The position numbers and the translations under genes are program-made. Under the pieces are notes generated by a model that searched no databases, was not told the origin of the DNA, and saw nothing but the letters and a program-made list of their open reading frames with translations. 64,000 nt of DNA from Phoronis australis. Its lineage: Eukaryota; Phoronida; Phoronidae. Positions within the stretch are counted from its first letter, which is position 1, and every line of letters starts with the position of its first letter. Positions 1 through 28,741 of the stretch are shown here, in pieces. The stretch lies in NCBI GenBank assembly GCA_002633005.1, contig NMRA01000021.1, forward strand, positions 1,293,629 through 1,357,628, given 5' to 3'.

Positions 1-869
1 TATTCCGGAACCTCAGAGGATTCCCCGACTTTATATTAGTCGGGCACATATATAGAGGAAGTAACGCTAGTGACGTTGTGTACCGTAGAGCTACTGTCGC
101 GGATATAGACCTATGTTTATCCCAGACGCTTTGAATAAGTTGAGTGCAATATGACCATGTGGTAAAGGCATTTGTTACTGCACTCCCGGAACTACTTTAA
201 CTCTGACATGGAAATTGCGAAAGGTAGGCCAACGTCGACTTGGCGTCGTCAGTCAGCTCGACTATCAAAGTTTCCTAAAATAGTTTAAAGTAATATATTT
301 GCAGCAGTCTAAGTAACGCTCAATATGCAATCAGGTCCCAAACATAACATCTGGTACAATATTGTTAATTATATAACACTTCTATATTAGTTATATTTGT
401 CAATATCATATCGTCAACATGAACCCAATCGCCAATTCCTCGGTAACTTAAATGTTAAGAACTGTTGTTATATCATTATTTTCAGAAAATGTTATAGTTT
501 ATTGCACAGTTACCGTTGCTTTCATCTTTGTTATCTCTTTTCAAGTAATAAAGCGTTACATTTAAAAGTGTTTCTTTTACAAGAGAAAACGTGAAACATA
601 ACGCGCACGTATATACCTATAGGGTGTGATCCGCCAGGTGAACAGTCTGGATGAAGTATTTAAAAAAAGAAAATATGAAAAAGCTTAAGAACTTGAAGCA
701 TATGGGATAAATAGAAAACGTACCACGATTGGCGTAGACGAAGTAATATTGCACTCGACATTATTCGGCGTCTCGCGAAACCGAAGGTTAAGGTCGATAC
801 GCGGAATTATGTCTCGTGAGATATAAATTATTACATGGCGAAGTTGTTATCCCCTGTTATCTAGAGCCC

Positions 870-941
870 TAGTGGATTTTGGAGAATTATCACCCGAGGG
901 GCGTTAGCTCCGAGGGTGATAATTTAACAAAATCCACTGAA
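870..941. repeat. nested palindrome
   Basis: AGTGGATTTTG and AATTATCACCC on the left are mirrored by GGGTGATAATT and CAAAATCCACT on the right. This makes a hairpin of about 72 nt with a GC-rich loop of about 18 nt. It looks like a tiny terminal-inverted-repeat element. Confidence 0.75.
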
Positions 942-1430
942 CGAGAAGCAAATAATCGATCTACCTTTCTCGACTCGCCTCGGCTTTGTAACTACTTTCT
1001 ATGTCAGAGGCCCGGGGTCGGAGGTCGTGACCTTTTAAGAAAAGCTGAGCTATTTTTGTCAAATAATGCTTTTACTCAAAACCAATTGAAAATTGAAACA
1101 AAATAGAAATAAAAAGTGAATTTATAAATTAAGGTTTAGCAACTATTATAGCTTACTACACATTTTATCACGATAAGCTTCGACCGGGAAAATATCGTCT
1201 GCTAAAGTAGGTTACCACTAGTAACTGCATATAATGCTCAAGTCAAAGGATCCCAACGACACGATACCCGCATTCAAATTGGATATCGGTGATTTACAAG
1301 TGAGAGAACACGAGAGAAAAAGTTCACTGAATTAAAATATCGTTTTCATGGAAATTATGCCCTTTACTGAACATGCGATTGTTGCGCGTGCTCATTTAGG
1401 TATTCTATTTTCACGTTCGATGACGTCAGC

Positions 1431-1501
1431 CGCTGAGTGGTGTAGTGGTAAAGTCGGCGACTCGAAACTCTTGAGGCCCGGGTTCGAAACCGGCCTCAGT
1501 T
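1431..1501 (+). repeat. tRNA-derived SINE head / tRNA pseudogene
   Basis: It contains an A-box-like TGGTGTAGTGGTAA and a perfect B box GGTTCGAAACC. The ends can form most of an acceptor stem (GCTGAG with CTCAGT). The T stem has mismatches, so a working tRNA is unlikely. Unique-looking SINE body probably follows to about 1.58 kb. Confidence 0.6.
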
Positions 1502-2483
1502 TACCGCCAAAATGTTATCCCACCAGTGTCGTCACCCTTTAAAGAACACTGAGGTGGCATTTCACACCCTGACTTTACATCCCAGCTCTCTGGACAGTCA
1601 CAACGTAGCGACAATTCGAAAACGCCTTTACAATGGAATCTACAACATCTCGTAAACATTCGCAAGGGGTCAAGAGAGTCACAAGGACTCGCATTCTTGC
1701 TCGCGGATATTTTGTTTTCAAATTGTCACAAAGCCGTTGAACACAAATCGAAGCCTTCGCAAGGTTTTAGGGAAAAAAAATTGCAAGTAGTGGAATGAGG
1801 ACGCTGCTAATTTGACTTACACCCCTAAGGACACTTCAGCTTCACGGGTTAAATAATTTCACCATACGAGCGTTTGAAAGACGCCTCTTTATTACTATCG
1901 TTTATTCGACCCTGGTATACGCACGCGGATATTTATCAAGTTGGTGACAAAAACAGATGCCACGGGTCTAACCTCCGAGGAACAAGTGACTATTTGAAAT
2001 TTCGAACAAAATTTTGATATTTTCTCAAAACGCATAAATACAAGAAACAATTTAATTATTATGATTGTCACTCATGCTTTTTTAAAAACGCCTAAATATG
2101 CACGCATACACGGCATTATGCATGGAGAATCAAACTAAAACCAAGGAGTGAATTCTCAAAAAAGTGTGTATTAAATTCACGGTTACGGTTCACTTGTGCT
2201 TCGCACGGATACTGGCTACTGTGCGCGGAAACGAAAAATAATATTATGCGTGTTCGTGGCGAAATACGTTTCAAACCATAGTGGTCCTCAACGAAGTAGA
2301 TTTTGGCTATATCCATATATAACATGTTGTTGCATAAGTTAGTATACATTTATCTCATTCATCCACCCCTCAGGTAAGTAGCAAAGACGTAAAATGTAGC
2401 GTGGAATATCTTTAACAGAAAAATAAAATGAGAGTTGTCTTGGACATAATTATAACGTGACTCGCTACAACAAATTCGATTTA

Positions 2484-2547
2484 GGCATATGCGCCTAGTC
2501 GCACGCAATATTTAGACATATGCGCCTAGTCGCACGCAGTAACGAAC
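2484..2547. repeat. 32-bp tandem duplication
   Basis: Two adjacent copies of a unit containing CATATGCGCCTAGTCGCACG differ at a few positions. Confidence 0.75.
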
Positions 2548-2623
2548 CGTCAAGTCAATTACTCACTCATGTTGTCAGATCAGTATAGTTCGGTAGCAGC
2601 CTTTCGTTTACACAAATTTCGTT

Positions 2624-2687
2624 GAAAACACTGTTTTTTTTAAACAGTGTTTTCATATAACCAGCAAACTAAAGTTTGTTGATTATA
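2624..2687. repeat. two adjacent hairpins
   Basis: The first is a perfect 13-bp inverted repeat (2624-2636 with 2642-2654) around a 5-T loop. The second (2656-2687) is a near-perfect palindrome centred on AAACTAAAGTTT. No coding explains them. Confidence 0.75.
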
Positions 2688-3229
2688 TCTCTTGGTGTTT
2701 TACTACATAGCTGCCCTCCTGAAGAAAGGAGATTATTCAGACATTACGAGCGAACCACTATCAAGCTTGCAAACTAAAAGTCTAGTGTTTTCAACGAAGT
2801 TAATGTTATGAGAAAGAAAAAGTCGAGACCCGACATCGTGACGAAACGTCTCCCAAATAAAAACTTTGGTGGAAATCTATCAATACTGTGTAGCGCATAC
2901 AAGCGTCATAGAAATCGTAAGTCGTACCGGAGACGGCTGATTTGAACTCCTAAATTGCATCATATTAGTAACAGATAAGTCAACCCTAAACATTCGAATA
3001 TCAGGGTCTCCAAGTACAGTATTACTGTCTACTACAAAAAGAATACGATTTTAACATTGAAACACTGTTCAAAGTCTTCCAATAGTAGAGTCCGAAAATT
3101 TTGAGCGGCGCCGGCGTGCATTCGAGCTTTCGATACTTAAGAAAGTAACGTTTCACGAGCGTTCAATTTATCTAAATACGGATGTGAGTTGGGAAAAATC
3201 GTTGATCCAAATCACGACAAAATTACCAT

Positions 3230-3450
3230 GATTAGCAGACGACGTACTTACCCGAAGTAAAACGTGCTATGTCTGCCAGGTACAGTATCTATAGTGAATC
3301 GCGACGTCACGACTTAAGCGTAAGATCACAGATTTCATCCACTGAAAACATACGGAGATAGCGGTCCATGTACTGTGGTCAACGGTGCCAAAGCCTTTGG
3401 TAAGTAGAGGCGGCGGCACTATGAGTTTGTAACCCACGAAGATTTGGAAG
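3230..3450. repeat. dispersed repeat pair (with 13455-13625)
   Basis: Both places share GTTAGCAGACGACGTA or a close variant, then GTGAATAACGACATCA-like, TTTCGTCCGTTGAAA-like and GCGGTCCATGTACT in the same order. This is an old repeat family present both inside and outside the GGT gene. Confidence 0.6.
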
Positions 3451-3655
3451 AGTTAAACTTTGCCCTATCGGCAGACTGCGTGTTTGAAACCGTACGAACT
3501 CAACTCTTACGCATCAGCGTCTTCGGTAAATCAAGCCTACTCAGTATGCGGACAGTGCTGATTTCAGAAGTGATATGTCTGAGTGGAAAAACCAGCTTTT
3601 TATTGAATCATCATTTAATTTTCTAACCACTTTAGTGCCTGAGACCAGGCATTAC

Positions 3656-3948
3656 CAGTGGCAGATTTAGGGGTGGGCCAAGGGGGCCATGGCTCACCCT
3701 AAAATTCTACCAGATACCATTTGTGAGTTCGGGTGCGCGCAAGCATTGGCTCGTCGGGGTTGAATAAACAACGCATAGGCCTTGAACAAACTGAACAAAC
3801 CCCGTTTACCGTTTTTTTTTAGTCAACAGGTCCGCATTCGAGGCCTCTGCGTCCCCACAAGTTAGGCTGGGCGCGCGCGTCTGCCGAAATTCTGGTTATT
3901 CCCGTGCCCTGCCCCCCCCCCTAACTCAAAATCCTGGATCCGCCCCTG
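3656..3948. mobile_element. hAT-type non-autonomous element (MITE)
   Basis: Ends read CAGTGGCAGATTTAGG on the left and CAGGGGCGGATCCAGG (reverse complement) on the right, the typical hAT terminal repeat. ATTAC directly flanks both sides (3651-3655 and 3949-3953). No transposase frame lies inside. Confidence 0.7.
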
Positions 3949-4385
3949 ATTACAAATTGACTTGACGCGGCGTGTCATTTTATGCAACGACCAAGGTCTC
4001 AAGAAAAAACGAAGTGACAGTTCTTTGGAAGCACAGAAATGCCTTTCATCTGAGTTTTTTCACATTTTGCGACTAACTTACAACAAAAATTTCGAGGCAT
4101 TGACTTGAGACCATCTACAGGCCCACTGATACAAGTGACGATTTATCTTTATTACCCCTGCTCGGCCAGCTTACCTCCCTGTTTGAGAAATTTTGGAAGT
4201 AATATTTTTGTCCCCTATGCAATATTGTAATGGTGCCATCCATGTGGTCGCCGTCATTCTTCATAGTGACAAAACGATTTTTCGTTTACACCTATGTGAT
4301 CACGTGACCAGTTGTTATTTCACATATAGTACTTAGGCGGCGCTCACGCTGGTCTCCCGCTATTATACCGCCGGGTACACAATAA

Positions 4386-4560
4386 AATATGCAAGTTTGT
4401 TATGTACACAAAGAGATTTCTCCAGTGTCCACCGACATGACCGATACAAATCCGTGTTTTGAGTTACCACTTCTGTACAGCCAAGATCCATCGACGGTTG
4501 CCGCGCAATCTAATGTCTGCCCATCATCGATGTCGGAAACCAACAACGGTCTCAATTTTT
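4386..4560 (-). pseudogene. Mutator-like transposase domain relic
   Basis: The reading frame contains VDGSWLYRSGNSKHGFVSVM followed by SVDTGE. This resembles the DGTWQ-R-G-SS-x-GVV-x-SxDTG signature of a Mutator-like transposase domain often found in invertebrate genomes. It is short with no flanking domain, so it is dead. Family assignment rests on memory of the signature only. Confidence 0.4.
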
Positions 4561-5812
4561 CACCAGCATTCTTGAGGCATTGACATAAATTTAAGTATTG
4601 TCTTAGCCAAGCCAGTTTTCTAGGCACAGGCCCCATAACTTTCTATCGCATTTGCGGACTTGCGCTAGCATTTTTTTCTTTTTATTGCAGTTTTATCTTC
4701 TTAACTAAGTAAATTTTAGCTTTGATACTCCGAGAATAAAAACTAAGTTGAATTTTCTACGTAACTGAATATAAATAAGGAGCTTTCAAGCAACGCTTCT
4801 AATTTAAGGACGAAGTTAATGTTTCATTGTATTGAAATAAGAGCTCAGTTTTCAGATTATTACAAGAAAACGTGACTCTTTTGTCAAAGATGACCTTATA
4901 ATAAAAAAGAAAAAAAAACACATTTTCAGTTAACAAAGACGCAAACGTGCCCAAGACATCGTAGTTGAGACCTTCTCTGGGATTGTTTCATGAAATCGTG
5001 TACAGGGGAGGTAATTGTTGGCTGACGCGTGGCCCAGAATTTGACAAAGTTGAATTTACGAGTTTCAGTCCCGCCTTTCTATGGCCCTGTAGAGTTTCAA
5101 AATATTTTGAGGCTTTTATTTCATGCAAGACTGGTCCTTTATACGTAACCAAAATTAGACACAAGATTTTTTTTTCTTGTGAAATTTGCCGTACGCTGTT
5201 CTCGCTCATTCACACGTCATTTGGCCTAGGCAGACGACGCCTCTCGGAAGTTTTTTGACAGGGAATTCGGGTTGCAAAATTTGAACAGCGCGTACAAACG
5301 CAGGTGTCAGTTCTTCGTTTATATTTTTGACTGAAAGCGGATGCATTGAGACTTATGTATGGACTAGCACTTCTTGATTTTGTTTTGTCACATCAAAAAT
5401 AAGCCGTCTCTGACTAATTATGTTGTTTATGCTTCTCCTAACGTGACTTACCCCGTCTGTGACCCAAGCTTGCAGACAATATAGAATTTTTATGAGCAAG
5501 CAGCAGTTCAACAAGACATGCTTAAATGTCACCAGCACCTGGTTTAGACTCAGGACTATGACCAGTTGTAAGAGTGTTGTCTTTGTACTCGATGCAAAAA
5601 TGGATCAGTTTAAAAATAGTTCCTAACTGCATTTGGGAGAACTGTACAAGCCATGGTATTTAAAATTTTCAAATAAATAACAACAGCCATTTCTGTGATG
5701 TGATGTTCGGAATTTGGACATCTTTTAAAGGTTAGTTTGATTTAAATAAGAATTTATGAACCAGTCTTCAGTCAAAGGAACTAGTTTTTAACGTACAGAG
5801 TATTACATTGAA

Positions 5813-5950
5813 ACAGGAACCGCGGTATAAAACAGATATTCTGAAGTCGAAAACGGACTCTCGCAACTTCAAAACAGCTAACCAGCCCGAAAAACACGAA
5901 CCCCGACCTTTGAAACAGGAACCCCAAGGATCAGACATGAATCCCGGGAA
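5813..5950. repeat. dispersed repeat, copy 1
   Basis: Shares a run around CAGCTAACCAGCCC and GACCTTTGAAACAGGAACC with 26995-27125. Within it the phrase GAAACAGGAACC recurs about every 40-100 bp. Confidence 0.6.
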
Positions 5951-6414
5951 CCGAAAAAAAATGTCCGTATTTCCTGTCCGATCACCGAGACAAAGCTGAT
6001 CCAAATGCTTCCAGGTTATTTTCTGAACAGAATCTCCATCTGCTGCCCAAACTTCGGACTTAACTTAAACACATTTTGGCTTTTAATTCTTGGCTCTTGA
6101 GTCAGTTTTTAACAAAAGGGCGCCAGAGCTATGAAACAACAAAATCCATAATGTGTCTTGTGATTTTATTACAAACCGCGAACTCCAGATAAGATGTGAG
6201 ATATTCAAGTAAACTTCACCAACCTAGCGTTCGGTTGAACAGCTAGGTTATACAGGACGTGCATTGGGTAAGCACAAGTGCCTTATACGCTATTTTAGTT
6301 ATGGCGGTGGGTATACTCACGGCTAAATTGTACTTGTGTACGTGAAGTTGCTTGCCTCGATACGATTTTTTTACGTTAACATAGTACAATACAGTAATAC
6401 AGAGAAGGCAAAAT

Positions 6415-6420
6415 TTTATT
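6415..6420 (-). promoter_or_regulatory. polyadenylation signal AATAAA of the GGT gene
   Basis: The plus strand reads TTTATT, so the minus strand carries AATAAA 113 bp past the GGT stop. This is the first canonical hexamer after the stop and would give a short 3' UTR. Confidence 0.55.
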
Positions 6421-6532
6421 AGTTACTCAGTGAAATCACAAGCAAAAATACATCATCTTAGAATTTGTCAACCTTGTAAAATAGCTATGCAATATAAACA
6501 CTGCCTTAAACTTGACACAATATTGCGAGTCT

Positions 6533-23917
<17,385 letters not shown>

Positions 23918-24669
23918 TTCTTCTCTGATGACGTTGACCAATTAGCTAAATACAGCTCACTGTGTTGACCAACGTTGACCTACCTGGACTGGTGAAAGAC
24001 CTCGCCCAGTACTCGACTGGGCGGATTACGTGTCTACCTTCCTACCTACTGCTTTTCTTTGGGCCCATTCATTTGTATAAACTTGCCGTGACAAAGAGAG
24101 GAGATATATTTACGCAATCGGTTCGTTGGCGGAATGCTGCCATGCACATAAGTGTGTTAGATTTACATAGTCCACACCGTTATTTATGGTCCGGTAAGGA
24201 CTCAAGAATGGTACACGCTACTTGACAAAGTTGCAAATTTCATTCTTTAATTATTGTAGCGGCAACGAATTGTACCGTATAATGAGTGTACTGGTGGAAA
24301 ATTCCAGCGTAAGGGCAACATACGGCTCGTAGGCCAATAGATGTCTACATCGCGCTCACTATTTTTCATTGTTGGTTTTATCATGAATAGAGACTAACGC
24401 TTCCAGTTAGACAAGCTCTCGTTGATATAGAAAGTGCAATTTGCACCAAGCTCATTTTATCCTTGGCAATATGGTAAAATGCGTGTCCGAGTGTCGCCAA
24501 GGGTCTTCTTTCGACTACGTACGATAAAAACTCTTCAAGAACATCAAGTCACAGAAAATGCCAATTTTTTGATATCGTATTAGAATGAGGAACAACTTAT
24601 CAGACCGGCTCGCCGCGTTAAAATATAGAGAAAGTAAAATGAAGAATGATCAGTTAAAAAAAATCCCAA

Positions 24670-24671
<2 letters not shown>

Positions 24672-24702
<31 letters not shown>

Positions 24703-24706
24703 ACAA
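24672..24706. repeat. (CAA)n microsatellite
   Basis: About eleven CAA/ACA triplets, next to the LINE relic and possibly its tail. Confidence 0.85.
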
Positions 24707-24719
24707 CAATAAAACGTTT

Positions 24720-25310
24720 ATTTCAAAACTCATGAAGGCCATTGACCCACAGTTCAATATATTAATATATAAACAGTATAATGTCGCCAATTCATCAAAT
24801 ACTCATAATTTCGCTCCATTGCTTGTTGAATGAAGGATGCTGTATTTCTTAAAACATACATAGAATCTCAACCTAAAAGTGCCCTAATGTTTCTATTCCT
24901 AACAATACATTGTGGTAACACATATCTCCGTTCTGAACCCGACTTGTTCTTCAGCAAGAAAAGCATTTTCGTCACTGAACCCATGAAGTCAACCGTTAAT
25001 TTAGAACTGAAATGAAGATTTTACTAACAACGCTCAACAACGAAATGCCCCTATAGTTGCTGGGATCATATGCATCGCTTTTTGAATGATGGTAGTATTT
25101 TGACGATAGCTCACTTTTCTGGGAATTTCCCGGTATGCAAAATTTTATTAAATAAATTACAAAGCAATTTCTTAATTTTATCAAATGAAAACTTGGGAAA
25201 TTCTACCGGAATTCCGAACTCCCCAGACAATTTTCCATTTTGCATATTATCAAATGCTACCACAATTTCTTCTTCCGTAATGTCTTCATTCATTGCATTG
25301 CTATTGTCAA
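24720..25310 (-). pseudogene. reverse-transcriptase relic (LINE)
   Basis: Minus-strand fragments carry MQNGKLSGEFGIPVEF (RT domain 1), KILHTGKFPEKW and DPSNYRGISLLSVVSKIF (the classic NYRGISLL motif), then EEQVGFRTE, in at least two frames with stops. A poly-G run and the N at 25340 lie next to its 5' end. Confidence 0.75.
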
Positions 25311-25323
25311 ATCTGCACTGGTT

Positions 25324-25340
25324 TGGGGGGGGGGGGGGGN
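25324..25340. other. poly-G run ending in N
   Basis: Fifteen or more G followed by a single N. This is probably a sequencing or assembly break. Confidence 0.8.
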
Positions 25341-26994
25341 GCAGGGCAGAGTATTAGCCAGGATTTTGCCCGTCAGACATTCGCATCCCCCAACTGCCAA
25401 ATGCAATCTAGGAATTTTCCATGGCCCCTAGAAACGAGTTTGTGATGCATGGTAGTCCAGATGTCGAACATAACTGGTATTTCATTCGTTTACCTACATT
25501 ACACCTCTTTTTGCAATTTTGGGCTGGCCCTATAGTTTCTCATTGATGCCCAGGGTACTTATAGTTGTTAACAGCCTCCAGATTGGCTTATCGTCCACGG
25601 GCCTTTGGTCAGCTCGGGGCTCCCACAGGCTAATAATTGTCACGTGCCATAACTTCTTTGTTGGTACTCTCACGTGTTTCAGTTATATTTCTATGCAGAC
25701 TTTGAAAAGTTTTCATATTTTGTCCAAACTTTTGAAGGTTGTCGAGGGTTACATAGCATAGCACATTATTTTGTTTCAGAGAATTGGATGAGAAAGTCGT
25801 TTTTCATCTGCCCATTAGTAAAATAGGCCAAAACCGTTTTTTGTTATTCTGAACTTGAGTATATTGGATTACGCAAACCAGTACTAGTACAACTTCGCAC
25901 TGACCCGGCCTAGTAGACTCGAGCTACAAACTTCTCGACTAGAATTTGAGTAAAAAACTCGCCAACTCAGTTCAGACCATAACTTATGGCTAAAACGCTG
26001 ACGGTCATCAAATGCAAAATAGGAGCACGAAGTCATTCACGTAAACCACGACGTACTGGCTCAAGCACAAAATGATAGGTAGAAGTCACCAAGTACAACA
26101 GAACATGTTAAAAATGCTTTAGATTTACATATCCTCGGTCCCACAAGTTTCGCACACAGTAAAGATATTACTATACATATATTCCAACCAATCGATGCCC
26201 TTATGTTCTCCCGGCGTTCTGCGGCTACCCAACGGCCGGGGGACAAGGTAAAGTAGCTTATTTTTCAAGTAGCTTCTTGTTTGGTTTCCCCGGTTGGTGT
26301 GGACACTTAACTCTAGCGAGAGTTCTGTGGTGTGCGTGAACTTGGACAAGCGTGTGGCTTATATACAACCTCTACAGTTACATTAATCCAATTGTGTACA
26401 AAAGCAACTTGTTAGTCGTACTTCGGTATTTGAGGTCGTACATAGCCGCTTTCGAAATGAGCCGGGTGCTCTAATTAGAATCTAACCCAAAACATGTGCC
26501 TCACTGAGGAACTGACCCCGCCGGTCATGACAAATAACACCGTGCGATCAAGGTTGGAAACCCCATAGTTCAGGGTTATATACGTAGGCATAAAAGAAAA
26601 ATATAGTTACTTACTTGGTGACTTTTGGAAACCGAAGACATGCCAAAAGCCCATTATTAATCGGCTTTATTCATGGGCGTGAATCACAGAGATCGAGTCC
26701 TTTTGTAGGACCAAAGTCCTCGGGACATAGCTTTCAACGAGCCCTGCAGATCGCGGAAAATTACTATATTATTGAGAAACTCACGTTCTACAGTTATGCA
26801 ACCGCGACAGTGAAAACGTTCAATGAAGGCCGTCATGACTAGATGACAATATCTACACCACTTTTAGCTGGCAAATTCACCTCCAGTCGAGACTGAAAGT
26901 GTACAAATTCACCAACGAATATAGTTGCAATTATATTTCTGAACGGACTGTCTTGCCAGTTGGGAAATTTCTTCAATAGTAAGGTGTTCCATCG

Positions 26995-27125
26995 AAATTG
27001 GAATCCCGGTGAAAAGCAGATGTCCCGTTGCCAAAAACAAATTCCCGCACCTTCAAACAGCTAACCAGCCCCAAAAGTACGAGCCCCGACCTTTAAACCA
27101 CGAACCTCCGACCTTGAAACAGCGA
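26995..27125. repeat. dispersed repeat, copy 2 (with 5813-5950)
   Basis: Carries ACAGCTAACCAGCCC and CCCCGACCTTTAAACCA, close to the first copy. Confidence 0.6.
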
Positions 27126-27904
27126 AGTGTCTAGCAGTCCGGTACCGGAAAGCTATTCCAGAATATCGTATGAGGTTGCCGTCCGGTAATGGTTTCGACA
27201 AAGTCGCACACCAGGCGATGAAGAGAGAGTACACACCAGGCGTGCAATCAGTAGGCCTAATTAACGCTAGGACCTACGCTAGTGACCTAGCTAAAATCTA
27301 GCTAGTCACGTGAAGTCATTTGAAATACACGGCAATATCTCACGTAATCTCCCGAAGTATTGCTTTTTAGCGAGGTGACGTCACCGGAAATTCTACGAAT
27401 AGTTGCTGGTGTGTTTAAAGGAGCGTGCCACCCCAAACACAACCTATTTTGTATCAATTTAGATCGAGTAGTTCTACTCGATAACGACACGTTCGGTTGC
27501 GTTACCTGACACCTGACGGCAGACGGAGGTGTTGAAATTATCCAATGACGTAATTGGTTTCACACGGAATCCGTTCAGCTGTTCACAACACGAGATACTG
27601 GTGTCAGCTTATCGCTTGAATTCATCGTTTAACACCAATAACTTATCAAACTCCGATGTAAAACCCTTAAAATACACCGAGTTCTTATAAAAACGTGTTG
27701 TTATTTCGCTGTTACGGATTTATTGGTATCTGGACACACCGTAGCCTACAAAGTTCGGGAGGCCAATTTACCAAGGTCCGTATCAGGAGTTAGGGGTCTG
27801 TTCGGAGATAAATTCGAATTATTCTTCCGTGAAATACAGACAGGAGAACCTGGAACCGTGTTGTTTAGACTTGTGATTTTTTTAGTTCTAAACACACAAA
27901 ACGC

Positions 27905-28022
27905 TTGTTATCCCGGCCAGTGGCTCGGAACCCGATCGGGCCCGTCATGGCCCGGACTGACTCGTTATCCCGGCCGGCCAGTGGCTATAAACCCGATCAG
28001 GCCCGTCGCGACCGGACTGAAT
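27905..28022. repeat. GC-rich tandem duplication, about 58 bp x 2
   Basis: Two copies run from TTATCCCGGCC through GGACTGA. Each contains GTGGCT, AACCCGATC and GGCCCGTC. The GC content contrasts with the surrounding AT-rich DNA. Confidence 0.75.
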
Positions 28023-28501
28023 ACATCATGAACATAAACCAGCCAAAGTTGGAAACTAAACTTCCAGTAAAGAAAATACTATCATACTAGTGAGCCAAAG
28101 AAGAGATGTGCACGTGATTATGTTGGTGAATTAGCCACGAAACTGCAATCTACTTACTCGTCGTGGGCAGCGAACTCATGTTCCCCTGTGGCCACAGAAC
28201 CGTCAGGGCAGAAGTTGTACACTGACAATCATTATTTGCATAATGTATAGGTAAATAAAGATTCCCCGAAAACCCAGCCGTGGGATAGAAAATGGAGTTA
28301 TTGTTTCACAACAGTTTCTGTCAGCAAACACTGAATTAGAATGCGCTCACACAGCCTCGGTGTCCGGTCAATTAGTTTTATTGCACCTAAAGCCGGTAAC
28401 GCAGTGATTTATTCATTGCTGGCTTCTCAAATCCTTTGCACTCACGAACACTCCAAAGGCATTACAAATTGCATCTAATGAGACAGACTTTGTTTCAGTT
28501 T

Positions 28502-28509
28502 TATATAAG
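28502..28509 (+). promoter_or_regulatory. TATA-like box
   Basis: TATATAAG lies about 60 bp before the ATG of the candidate first exon at 28569, at a plausible distance for a short 5' UTR. Confidence 0.35.
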
Positions 28510-28568
28510 TATTGGTTAGGGTGAGAATAATTCATTTTGAAACAGAACGCTCAGTAATAAACGTCAAC

Positions 28569-28741
28569 ATGGCAACTCGTAATCCCGACTTAGACGAGAG
28601 CTCATCCGACGAAGACTTCGCAGATGGATCGTTAAGTTCCACAGGCTATCAGTTCGAACCGGAATACAGTGATGAAGTTGTACTAGAGAGGCGCCGTGAA
28701 GTGAACAAGCTCAGGCAACAAAACGTATGGATAGTTATTTG
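28569..28741 (+). CDS. possible first exon of an unidentified acidic protein
   Basis: An ATG opens an acidic frame with ESSSDEDFADG and YQFEPEYSDE, then VLERRREVNKLRQQN, ending at a donor-like G|gtaagc. The (Y)xFEPEYS motif is like the N-terminal lead of invertebrate proteins with a P2X7-type C-terminal domain, but the Cys-rich domain that should follow was not found downstream. It may be a broken copy. Confidence 0.35.

Larger units (their letters stand above)
1..6400. other. intergenic, repeat-rich DNA 3' of GGT
   Basis: I see no convincing gene. Short open frames here show no family match except a transposase-like relic near 4.4 kb. The stretch holds a nested palindrome (870-941), a tRNA-derived SINE (1431-1501), a 32-bp tandem pair (2484-2547), twin hairpins (2624-2687), a hAT-type MITE (3656-3948) and part of a dispersed repeat (3230-3450). 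Confidence 0.7.
24300..28500. other. intergenic DNA upstream of GGT
   Basis: Apart from the LINE relic, the dispersed repeat at 26995-27125 and the GC-rich tandem pair at 27905-28022, I see no gene. The GGT promoter should lie near its low-coordinate end, but I cannot point to a core element. Confidence 0.5.

Noticed and set aside
1431-1501. Functional tRNA gene
   Set aside because: The B box is perfect, but T-stem pairs are broken and no clear anticodon arm forms.
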